From contig NC_088791.1 in the NCBI RefSeq assembly GCF_011386835.1, positions 7,068,998 through 7,132,997 on the forward strand: a DNA stretch of 64,000 nt. The letters are read 5' to 3'. Origin of the DNA: Chrysemys picta bellii. Its lineage: Eukaryota; Chordata; Testudines; Emydidae. Shown piece by piece: positions 42,501 to 54,500 of this stretch; position 1 is the stretch's first letter; every line of letters starts with the position of its first letter. The notes beneath the pieces were generated by a model. It searched no databases. It saw nothing but the letters and a program-made list of their open reading frames with translations, and had not been told where the DNA came from. A program made the position numbers and the translations under genes.

Positions 42501-45500
42501 GCGACAGGAGGGGTTCTCCCGTTGCCATAGGGAAATCCACCTCCCCAAGAGGAGATGGTGTGAGGTGGACAGGAGAATTCTTTCGTCGACCTCGTTGTCT
42601 ACACCGGGGGTTAGGTTGGCATGGTTACGTCTTTCCGGTGTGAAAAATCCACCCCCTGAACGACAAAGCTATGCCAATGTAAGTTCCCAGTGCTGACCCG
42701 CCCTTACATTTTGTCAAAGATCAAAAGTCTAACAGAAGCTTGTCGGTGGTAGAACAATAGGAATCGATGCTTGGAAGTTTTTAATGGAAGTGGATTGGCC
42801 AATGCAGTGTTAGTGCATCAAAGTCGACCAATGGAAGGGAGCTTCTGTGGCTGTTCTTTGTCAGTTTCTGTGGTATGGAAACTTCAGAAGATTTAATGCT
42901 CACAAACCACAATGTCAGATAGTAAAGTCTCTCTGTAACACATCTAATATTCTTATTTGTAAGCCACTCTTGCGGTACCACTCGTGAGAAATCTTGAGTT
43001 AAATAGCCTGGTATAGATGAGTACAACCTATCCCCTTATGCACACACATAGCAGATGTCATCTCCGCTTGCATCTAGGTACTGTCCCCAAGTGAGGGATG
43101 TAGAAAGCGTATTCACCGTCCCCAGCTCGGCACTCGCTGGGCTGCAAGATACTGCCTGTGTGCCAGAGAAGTGTCCACATCTCTGCTACTGCCTGGGATC
43201 ATTTGTGCTACCTCCTTCTTGACCGCACCTTTGCCCAACACTGTAAATGGATGGACATTTAACACTCTGGAATTGTAAAGGCTGCCTTGTCTGCCATCTT
43301 GCATGCGTCGTTTGCCATGCAAAGGGTTTTCATCCTCTTCACTGATACGTGCTAATTATATGTCTGTGATAAAACGCTCACCATTCTGGTCTCTGGTCAT
43401 CCCAGTACAGATTCACAAGGTTAATTGTGGTTGGACTTCAACGTTCAAACAGCCCCTAGTGCACTGATCTGTCTTTTTGTGCATTCAGAACTCAGCAGCT
43501 CTGAGTGCCTTGCTTGCTATTCAGACTGTCGCTTTCCCTCTTTGAATCCTTCCACATGCTTCATTTTGCCTCTCATATCAAATTTAAGCTTCTCGATGTG
43601 ACAGTGGGAATGTTCTGTAATATTTTTTCTGAAGCTGGTGTGTACCTCAGTTTCCCCTATGCACTGCAGGGTTACCTGGGGGTAGAAAGGGTGGTTTGCT
43701 CTTTGCAGAGGCTCAGAGAGACAGGTTGGAATGGCTTCTAGCTGTCTGAACTCTAGGTCCCATATCAGTGGAGTATCTGAGAAGACTGGTAAATCCAGTC
43801 ATCAGGACTTTAATACCTAGCAACCAATGACCTTAGATGGCCCATCTCTCTGCAGGAAGCCAAGCAGTGTTTGCCCAGCTGGAGAACAAGGACTGGGAAG
43901 GCGCTAGGGGGTGGTTAAGGGTTGGCTGCTGAGGGCTTCTGGGGACACACACCTGAACTGAGACAGAGAGAGGTCAGATGGACTGTGCAGGAATTTGCTT
44001 TTCTCTGTGCTACCCAGTGACTTCCCTATGCCATGTTCCTATCGACTAATAAACTCTTCTGTGTTACAATGCCGGGTTAGTGACACTGCAAATGCTGATG
44101 GAGGAGGTGCTTTGCTCCCTACAATTGTACAAGTCTGCCTCAGTTGGACTCACTAAACGGAGCTCCCGCTGTGCAGCAGGGCTGCTGATGGCCCCGATGT
44201 CCAGTCTAAGGAGGCGGGGAAGCTCTGGAGCAAGCGAGAGACCCCGGAGGTCTGGCACACTCAAGGGGTTCTGCCTAGAGACTGTTGGGGCCGGAGCACC
44301 AATCTTGTGGATCTGTGATACTCTTCTTCCCTTTCATATTCTATCGCTGCTCTCATTTCTTACCACTCTGCCAGGAATCCTGGCTCATGCGGGAGGGAGA
44401 CCTCAATGGTTTGAGCATTGGCCTGCTAAACCCAGGGTTGTGAGTTCAATCCTTGAGGGGGCCACTTAGGGATCTGGGGCAAAAATCTGTCTGGGGATTG
44501 GTCCTGCTTTGAGCAGGGGGCTGGACTAGATGACCTCCTGAGGTCCCTTCCAACCCTGAGATTCTATGATTCTATGCTCCCCGTCGCTCATCTTTGCCTT
44601 CTCCCATGCTGCGTCATAGGCTCAGAACTCCTTTATCCTCCACGCGCCAGGTGCCCCTCTCCTTTCAAATCCCCTTCAAACTCCCTCCTGCTATAAAGCC
44701 TGCATATGATAACGTCGCCCTAGAGTGCGCTTCCGGATAGAACCAGTGCAGTAGGGGTTGCCTATTTAAAATGTAAGCGCCTCTGGGTAGGGCTCGGTAT
44801 GTTGGTGATTAACTGCTGCCGAGGGACAAGTCTGGAGGGCCTTAGCGCTCCTCTAAATTGAAAAACCTTGTTCTAAAACAACTTCTTAGAGGGTTGGGAT
44901 AGCTCAGTGGTTTGAGCATTGGCCTGCTAAACCCAGGGTTGTGAGTTCAATCCTTGAGAAGGCCATTTAGGGAACTGGGGTAAAAATCTGGGGATTGGTC
45001 CTGCTTTGAGCAGGGGGTTGGACTAGATACCTCCTGAGGTCCCTTCCAACCCTGATATTCTATGATTCTGTGATCTTCTCTCCTTCCCTTTGTTGGGACT
45101 CTTCATGCAAAAATGTCATTAGTCCCCATTCTGCAATGACTGACTAGTACTGAGCAAGTGACCTGCTGGGTTTATGTGGCTTTCTCCAGGAAGGGGCCCT
45201 CATTTCCCCATGGGGAAGCCACCTCCACTTGCTTTTATCCTACCCCCATTTTATGGGAAGTAGCTACCTGTCCACATCTACAGTGACTCCATTAGGCTCT
45301 GGTGAGCAGCTCCTGGCTGCCTCTTCCCCTCCTCTGCTGCATCCCTTCTGGAAATGTGGTTTTGTAAGTGATAAAAGGCCAGTTTTCTAGCGTATGCGTG
45401 GGTCATGAAGAGCAGGAAATCTCACCTTCCTTCGCTCACTGAACTAACACGTCACTTCTAATAGGCCTGCCTTCTTTCTTTCCTTATCTTCCAGGCTATG

Positions 45501-48500
45501 GCTATCATTAATGGATCCCTATATGTTTTTGGAGGAACAACTGGTTACATTTATAGCACAGATCTACATAAATTAGACCTTAACACTAGGGAATGGATAC
45601 AACTGAAACCAAACAACATGCACTGTGACATGCCAGAGGAGAGGTGAGACGCTGCCGTTTTTATATTCCCTGCGAGCTTTCGTTTGTTCCAAGATGCACA
45701 TTTTGAAAGGAAATAGATGATAGACTTGATATGAAAAACTACTCTCTGCTCTAATGGCAAATGCATGATCTCAAGAGGGCTTTGTGACTAGGGAACACAC
45801 TGTAACTTGTCTGAAGTGGGGAAAAATGGAAAAAGCTAATGGACGTGTTTATTAGCAATAGTCGTGTGTGTCTGAAGACTTGCACTTCTGGTGTATGGAT
45901 CCCATGAAGTATGTGGCAAACGCCTCAATCTTGACACTAAAACTGGACTGCACAACACTAGAACAGTTGCAGGGCTCTGTGCTGGCTGATCGGTGAAGTG
46001 TGGGGGAGGAAAGGAGGCTGTATGTGACCCATCTCTCATCTGATCCTGTAATGTGATGTCAGAGATCAGAAGAAGATCAAGCTAGTTTTATGCAGGACAG
46101 TTGCAACAATACCTTACTTCTCTCAGGGTTTGGGTTTGCTGCCTGGGTTGCTCATGAAAGATCCCAAAGCACCCAAGTAAAACTTCTGCCACTAGAGACT
46201 GCTTTAGGACAACAGAGCTAGGTTGTATCGGCCTAAGCCACTCAAGCTAGTCATGTTTAGAATAGCTTTCAGTTCTGGACTGCAAGGGTGTTATTAACTT
46301 CTTGTGATGCTGGCTTTGCACCCTCAGGTACAGACATGAAATTGCACATGATGGTCAGAGGATTTATATCTTGGGAGGTGGAACTTCCTGGACTGCTTAT
46401 TCCTTGGATAAGGTAAAGAGATCAAAATAAATAAATGAAAAGACCTAGGCATTTGGCAGTGGAGGGGTTGAGACAGAGCAGAGCACAGTCAGCACTCTCT
46501 CTTCATCCCCAGCATGCCATCCTAGTTTGACACTAGGGAAGGTGATAAGAATTGGGATTACCAGAAGAAGGGAGAAGAGCCTGTTATAAATGTACTCCTG
46601 GGGAAATTCGGCGCAACTATGCACATGCAGAATTCCTGTCCCGCGCAGATTTCTTTGCTTCCCTGTGGAAAAATGTCTTTCTGATGGGGAAGCAAAGGGA
46701 AGCCACAAGAGCGGTCACACGCCCTTCCCCAGCAGCACAAGCGCGTTGTTTCGGGCACCCGGAGCAGCCCACAGATTGGTAAATCATTGCGGGGGATGCC
46801 CTGCTGCTGGACATGGACCTCTGGGGCAGGCCCGGCACTTGCGCTGTGTCAGGATCGGGTGCAGCCTCACTGCCGAGTCCATGTCCTGGGGGGCGGAGGA
46901 ACTGCAAGGTGATCTCCCACCTCTGTGCAGCCGGTCGCCTGTGTTCCCCACTGCCATGCTGGAGCCTCCCGAGTTTATTTATCGACAGATAAAATTTGCA
47001 GAATTTTTCTTTCTTTTGGGCGGCGAATTCCCTCAGGAGTATAAATGTCTGCATAATTTAAAATATTGAATTGTGAAGGAATGAGTTTACTACCAATTTG
47101 TTGTGGTGAATCCCAAATTAAGAAGTCATTTGGTAGATTCTCAGCAATCACAACAGTTTCCCAAAGTAACTTGTAGTTCTGTTGATAAGGATCAACTTCT
47201 TGACATGGTTAAAGAAAAATGATGTTCTGCTAGAACAACTTTCCAGATGTACTATATGTGCCAAACTAAGGCGGCATTGATTGGAATCATTAAAAGGAAT
47301 TGAATGATATTGGGATTCAGGCGTGTGTCTGTCTGACTGTCTCCTGTACTCCTTCTGCCCTCTGCCCCTGACTTGTGCTCAATTTCTAATGGTAAATACT
47401 TTGTCTTCACTTCTTCCTCTTTTTGTGGAGGAAATAGGTTTTAGATGCCAAGACACTTAATGGACAGGGAGAGGACTTTAAATGATGCTACATTTTCAAA
47501 AACTTCATATTTGTCACAGTTCAAATGATTTATCCTCATCTCCCTGTTCTTTGTGCTTCGTATCTTTCTTCCTAGATAAGTATATCTTGATGCAACTAAC
47601 TACTGCTGGGAGCGGGGAGAAGGGGAAATTGTTTTTAAACAATAGAAATGTAAGACTGATGTAGTTAAACTCTGTGCTTCTTTCCTTCAACCGTGGGACT
47701 CTTTTTTCAGACTAGATACAACTATTACAGACTGTCAAACTTGTGTGTTGTGATGATGCTTTTCTGCCTGGATTTTATTGTGGGCACTGTTTTGTGATAT
47801 CTCTTTGTGTCAAAACCAGGGTGAAAATTATTTATAGTGGCTGGCAAAGATAAACCATGCTTGGCACTGCGTATGGCAGCTGAAGATAGTTTCCTGATGC
47901 TCTAACGTGTTGCGTACCCTCAATTCTTTCTGCCGGCAATGGGACTGAAGGGTGCTCAGCACCAGACCAGGATTGGGTCTCGTGCCGGTAGCTCCCTCTC
48001 CCTATTAATTTTATCCTGACAGCACCGTATGAGCTAATGTGTCACCTTTGTCCTTCTTAAGATCCATGCATACAACCTTGAAACAAACACCTGGGAGGAA
48101 ATTGCAACGAGACCTCATGAGAAAATAGGTAAGTTTGGGACTGCAGACTTCTTACTCTTTTATGTAAACAGGACGGCAGGGAAGATTGCCTCCTAGTAGC
48201 AGATGGCACTCAGAAGTTCAAAGCCTTTTGTAACGCTGCCGTGTACGAACAGGCCTGCTGTACCTAACTCCGCTCACGTCCTTACTCCAGCAGCTGGCAC
48301 GAAGCGTTCTGAAGTCTTTTTAGCAGTTTTAACCTTGTCGTAAACTGGTAGAGTTGTAGTGGGCAACCCATCCCCAGAGCCAGAGCGGCTTGTCATTTTC
48401 CCCACTCCTCCCAGAAAAAGCATCCCCCCAACTTCTGGAGTCTCCCAGCCCCTTTAGCAGTAGGGATGATCCTAGCTTACAGATCCCTGACTCCTGTCAT

Positions 48501-51500
48501 CCAGAGATCACAGCTGGAGGTGGGGATCTGAGAGATCTTCTCCCCTGCCCCTGGAAAGTGGATTAGACTCACATTAACCACATTGGCCCTTGTGGGGGAG
48601 GGAGAGTAGCTACTGCTGAAACCTGAAAAGTGGAGAATTTGGAAATTATGAACATGGCAGCCATGTGGTGGGCATTTTAAAAGAAGGGAGAGGAATCTTT
48701 TTTTTTTTTTTCCTCCCCCAAGTGAAGGAACTGGCTTATATCTGTATGACCCAGCACTGAGCTGTTCCGTGGCATTTAGATTTCTCAGTTTTGATATTTA
48801 TGACCATGCTCTCTTTGCAGGTTTCCCAGCAGCCAGAAGATGCCACAGTTGTGTACAAATAAAAAATGGTAAGAATAGAAATTGATCTGTTCCCATGCCT
48901 CATGTACACTTAGAGAACTTGCCCCAGCAGTGGTAAGAAATGGGATGGCCTGGTCTCTGTAATATGGGAAATGCTGTCTCAGATCCTACAGGAGACCCAA
49001 AGAAAAGCAACATTCAGATCTGTGTGTGTGTGTAATAAAGGGCCCAATTCAGCAAGGTATCTACCATCTTCTGTGGGGTTGAGGACACAGCACCTCGTGG
49101 GATCAGCACCAGAGACTACAGTTTATCAAAAACCTTAACTTTCAGTGTCAGTGAAGTGCCACCAGCAGGAAGCAATACTACACATAGTAACTAAACTCTC
49201 TTGTGAACATCTTTGCTCAGTGGAGCCAGTTGGATGCAGCTTAAGGAGTGTCTCTTACTACTTCCGGTCATTTAATTTCTGGAAAAGAACATACTTCATT
49301 TATTAGGAATATGATTCTGAAGAGTCCAGAGCTATAGTGCAGCATATAAACTACTATCTTAGGCCTGGTCTACACTGCGGGGGGGGGGGGTTTCGATCTA
49401 AGTTACGCAACTTCAGCTATGTGAATAATGTAGCTGAAGTCGACATACTTAGATCGACTTACCGCGTTGTCTTCACTGCGGTGAGTCGACTGCTGCTGCT
49501 CCCCCGTCAACTCCGCTTGTGCCTATCCCAGAGTACAGGAGTCAACGGGAGAGCACTCGGGGATCGATTTATCGTGTCTAGACTAGACATGATAAATTGA
49601 CCCCCGCTGGATCCATCACTGCCCGCGGATCCAGCAGGTAGTGTAGACGTACCCTTCGGTGGTGATTCGTCTTTGACTGTATTACAGCCTCGATATAGAG
49701 CAACACGTACGGTAGCCTTGAATATATACAGCACTTTACAACATAGCCGATAACATGATCCACGCTTACAAATGAGAGTCCTGCCTCCCATCTGTCATTA
49801 ACCTCTCTGCCCCAGAGTCAGAACTTTGAAATGGAATCCTTTAGTGGTAGAATCATTTTGGGGCTTATTGGGCACAGGGGCCTTTTCATGAAATCTGTGT
49901 GCGGTGAACGGATTAGATTAGATTAACAGACAGTAGCAGAATTGAGCCTGGAACTGCTCATGCGGTAACAAATGAGAGGCCATTTTATAAGCTTGCAAAG
50001 AAAACGCATAGAGCTTTCTTGGCTTGTGGTGGTGGAGGTTTCTGTTCTCTTCTCCCAACGCTCTCCAGGTGATCTCGCTACAAATCTTACTTGGCTCCAT
50101 TGCGGAGTTTGCAAGGTAGCCTTGGCGGGGGCGGAGGGCAAGCATATGAGATCCATACTCACTCACTCCGTGATGAGCGTTGGCCTACAGCCTGTGAATT
50201 GCCTCTGACAATGTTTAGATCCTTTCTGTAGCCCCAGCAGTCCATGTAACACTTCTGCACTCCTAGTTCGGCAGCCACACAAGCTGGTTAAGTAATGACT
50301 CACGTGCAAATTCTGAAGAAATTAAAGTCAAAATAGTGACCTTCGACTTCCAAATCTTTCAACCGAGGCTTACGTGTTAAAAGAAATGGGAGCCAAATCA
50401 AACCACACAAATAACCTAGTCTCAGGTTGATTAAGCCTTTTTTAAAAGCAGCAACCCTTGAGCATGGGTGCTGCCCTCACTTTGCAGGCAGGGGTGATTC
50501 TATCTTGTACCTCACCACGTAAGCAACTGCTGTACTTGCCGTCTGGCTGTTGGGGACACACGTGGGCTGGGAGGTGGTATGTGGATAAGTGAATGGGAGG
50601 GGAGGTGTCCACGTTGATCTGTTAGCTCTGGTCTCTACTGGGATTGTTCTGAGAAGCTCTTTATTGCTCACATTGATTGTAAAGTGGATGTTCTTTCTAG
50701 AGGACCAGTTGCTGATTTCAGGTAGTGTGTGTACCGTAACTCTTAAATGAATTAGCCATGGCCGATCATCATGCTAGATTGGTCTCTAAGCATTGTGCGG
50801 TTGTTGTCCCTCTTCTATAGATGTGTTTGTCTGTGGGGGATATAACGGAGAAGTGATATTGGGAGACGTCTGGAAGCTGAATCTTCAAACTTTCCAGTGG
50901 GTGAAACTCCCAGCTGTCATGCCTGAACCAGTTTATTTTCACTGTGCTGCTGTCACACCGGTAAGTGGCTGTAGTCTCTCCCTCCCCTAGGCCTTGTTAG
51001 ATATAACTTAATTCATGCACTTACCTATTCGGACACTTGTGTGGGTCTGGAATATAGATTCCAAGGCGAGAAGGGACCATCGTGATCATCTCGTCTGACT
51101 TCCTGTGTAACGCAGGCCAGAGAACTTTCCTGCTAAATTTCCTAGAGCAGAGCTTTTAGAAAAATATCCCGTTTCGATTTAAAAATAGCCAGGGATGGAG
51201 AATCCACCACAACACCTGGTAAATTGTCCCAATGGTTAGTTACCCTACTGTTAAAAACATACACCTTTATTTCCACTCTGAGTTTGTCTAGCTTCATCTT
51301 CCAGCCATTGGCTCATGTTATGCCTTTCTCCGCTGGATTGAAGAGCCCGCTATCAAATATGCGTTTCCCATATAGGTACTTCTAGATTGCAATCCAGTCA
51401 GTCCGCAGCCAGGCTCTGGCCTTGACAGGATTCTAGCTTTACAATGCATGGCATGGAGCCATTGGCATCAGTAAAGAGGAACATATTTAGAGGCTTAAAC

Positions 51501-54500
51501 AAAATCCAGTGTACAGGGGAGACTAAGGCCAGAGTTGAGTTCCTGCCTTTTGAACAGGAATTCCCTGTCATTCTGACCGTATACCCAGCGGGGTGGTCTC
51601 TGGCTGCCACGGCACACAATGCGGTGCTTCCAGAAAGCAGCGATGCTGTTCTAGTCTTCAAACTGCGTTAGCCCAAAGTAATGATTCTTCTCTGCAAAAA
51701 GAAGAACAGGAGGACTTGTGGCACCTTAGAGACTAACAAATTTATTAGAGCATAAGCTTTCGTGGACTACAGCCCACTTCTTCGGATGCATATAGAATGG
51801 AACATATATTGAGGAGATATATATACACACAGACAGAGAGCATAAACAGGTGGGAGTTGTCTTACCACCTCTGAGAGGCCAATTAATTAAGAGAAAACAA
51901 ACTTTTGAAGTGATAATCAAGCTAGCTCAGTACAGACAGTTAGATAACAAGTGTGAGAATACTTACAAGGGGAGATAGATTCAATGTTTGTAATGGCTCA
52001 GCCATTCCCAGTCTTTATTCAAACCGGAGTTGATTGTGTCTAGTTTGCATATCAATTCTAGCTCAGCAGTTTCTCGTTGGAGTCTGTTTTTGAAGTTTTT
52101 CTGTTGTAATATAGCCACCCGCAGGTCTGTCACTGAATGACCAGACAGGTTAAAGTGTTCTCCCACTGGTTTTTGAGTATTTTGATTCCTGATGTCAGAT
52201 TTGTGTCCATTAATTCTTTTGCGTAGAGACTGTCCGGTTTGGCCAATGTACATGGCAGAGGGGCATTGCTGGCACATGATGGCATATATCACATTGGTAG
52301 ATGTGCAGGTGAACGAGCCCCTGATGGTATGGCTGATGTGATTAGGTCCTATGATGATGTCACTGGAATAGATATGTGGACAGAGTTGGCATCGGGGTTT
52401 GTTGCAAGGATAGGTTCCTGGGTTAGTGGTTTTCATGAATAAATTGGAATATGACCAGGAGGCTGCTAGACAGCTCTCTAACACCACATTCTACAGGCCA
52501 TTATCCTCTGATCCCACTGAGGATTACCTAAAGAAACTACACCATCTGCTAAAAAAACTCCCTGACAAAGCACAGGAACAAATCTGTACAGACACATGCC
52601 TAGAACCCCGACCAGGGGAATTCTATTTGCTACCCAAGATCCATAAACCTGGATATCCTGGACGCCCCATCATCTCAGGCATTGGCACCCTAACATCAGG
52701 CTTGTCTGGTTATGTAGACTCTCTCCTCAGACCCTACGCTACCAGCACTCCCAGCTATCTTCGAGACACCACTGACTTCCTGAGGAAACTACAATCCATC
52801 GGCGATCTTCCAGAAAACACCATCCTGGCCACTATGGACATAGAAGCCCTCTACACCAATATTCCACACAAAGATGGACTACAAGCTATCAGGAACAGTA
52901 TCCCTGATAATGTCACAGCTAACCTGGTGGCTGAACTTTGTGATTTTGTCCTCACCCACAACTATTTCACATTTGGGGACAATATATACCTTCAAGTCAG
53001 CGGCACTGCTATGGGTACCCGCATGGCCCCACAATATGCCAACATTTTTATGGCTGACTTAGAACAACGCTTCCTTAGCTCTCGTCCCCTAACGCCCCTA
53101 CTCTACTTGCGCTACATTGATGACATCTTCATCATCTGGACCCATGGAAAAGAAGCCCTTGAGGAATTTCACCATGATTTCAATAATTTCCATCCCACCA
53201 TCAACCTCAGCCTAGATCAATCCACACAAGCGGTCCATTTCCTGGACACTACTGTGCTAATAAGCGATGGTCACATAAATACCACCCTATATCGGAAACC
53301 TACTGACCGCTACACTTACCTACATGCCTCCAGCTTCCATCCAGGACACACCACACGATCCATTGTCTACAGCCAAGCCCTAAGATATAACCGCATTTGC
53401 TCCAATCCCTCGGATAGAGACAAGCACCTACAAGATCTCTATCAAGCATTCTTAAAACTACAATACCCACCTGCTGAAGTGAAAAAACAGATTGACAGAG
53501 CCAGACGAGTACCCAGAAGTCACCTCCTACAAGACAGGCCCAACAAAGAAAATAACAGAACACCACTAGCTGTCACCTTCAGCCCCCAACTAAAACCTCT
53601 CCAGCGCATCATCAGAGATCTACAACCTATCCTGAAAGATGATCCTTTACTCTCACAGATCTTGGGAGACAGACCTGTCCTCGCTTACAGACAACCCCCG
53701 AACCTAAAGCAAATACTCACCAGCAACCACACATCACTGAACAAAACCACTAACCCAGGAACCTATCCTTGCAACAAACCCCGATGCCAACTCTGTCCAC
53801 ATATCTATTCCAGTGACATCATCATAGGACCTAATCACATCAGCCATACCATCAGGGGCTCGTTCACCTGCACATCTACCAATGTGATATATGCCATCAT
53901 GTGCCAGCAATGCCCCTCTGCCATGTACATTGGCCAAACCGGACAGTCTCTACGCAAAAGAATTAATGGACACAAATCTGACATCAGGAATCAAAATACT
54001 CAAAAACCAGTGGGAGAACACTTTAACCTGTCTGGTCATTCAGTGACAGACCTGCGGGTGGCTATATTACAACAGAAAAACTTCAAAAACAGACTCCAAC
54101 GAGAAACTGCTGAGCTAGAATTGATATGCAAACTAGACACAATCAACTCCGGTTTGAATAAAGACTGGGAATGGCTGAGCCATTACAAACATTGAATCTA
54201 TCTCCCCTTGTAAGTATTCTCACACTTGTTATCTAACTGTCTGTACTGAGCTAGCTTGATTATCACTTCAAAAGTTTGTTTTCTCTTAATTAATTGGCCT
54301 CTCAGAGGTGGTAAGACAACTCCCACCTGTTTATGCTCTCTGTCTGTGTGTATATATATCTCCTCAATATATGTTCCATTCTATATGCATCCGAAGAAGT
54401 GGGCTGTAGTCCACGAAAGCTTATGCTCTAATAAATTTGTTAGTCTCTAAGGTGCCACAAGTCCTCCTGTTCTTCTTTTTGCGGATACAGACTAACACGG

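Larger units (their letters stand above)
42232..45494 (+). other. KLHDC10 intron 4
   Basis: A 3.3-kb GT-AG intron with a MITE (42433-42708) and two tRNA-derived SINEs (44391 and 44889). Other parts are unassigned. Confidence 0.75.

Noticed and set aside
44889..44960. Possible functional tRNA gene.
   Set aside because: A tRNA-like head with A and B boxes but no complete cloverleaf, fused to a SINE body and CR1-like tail.
52239..52442. A 67-codon plus-strand frame repeated at 53734-53937 on the minus strand.
   Set aside because: Both are antisense shadows of the Penelope endonuclease in the two inverted arms.
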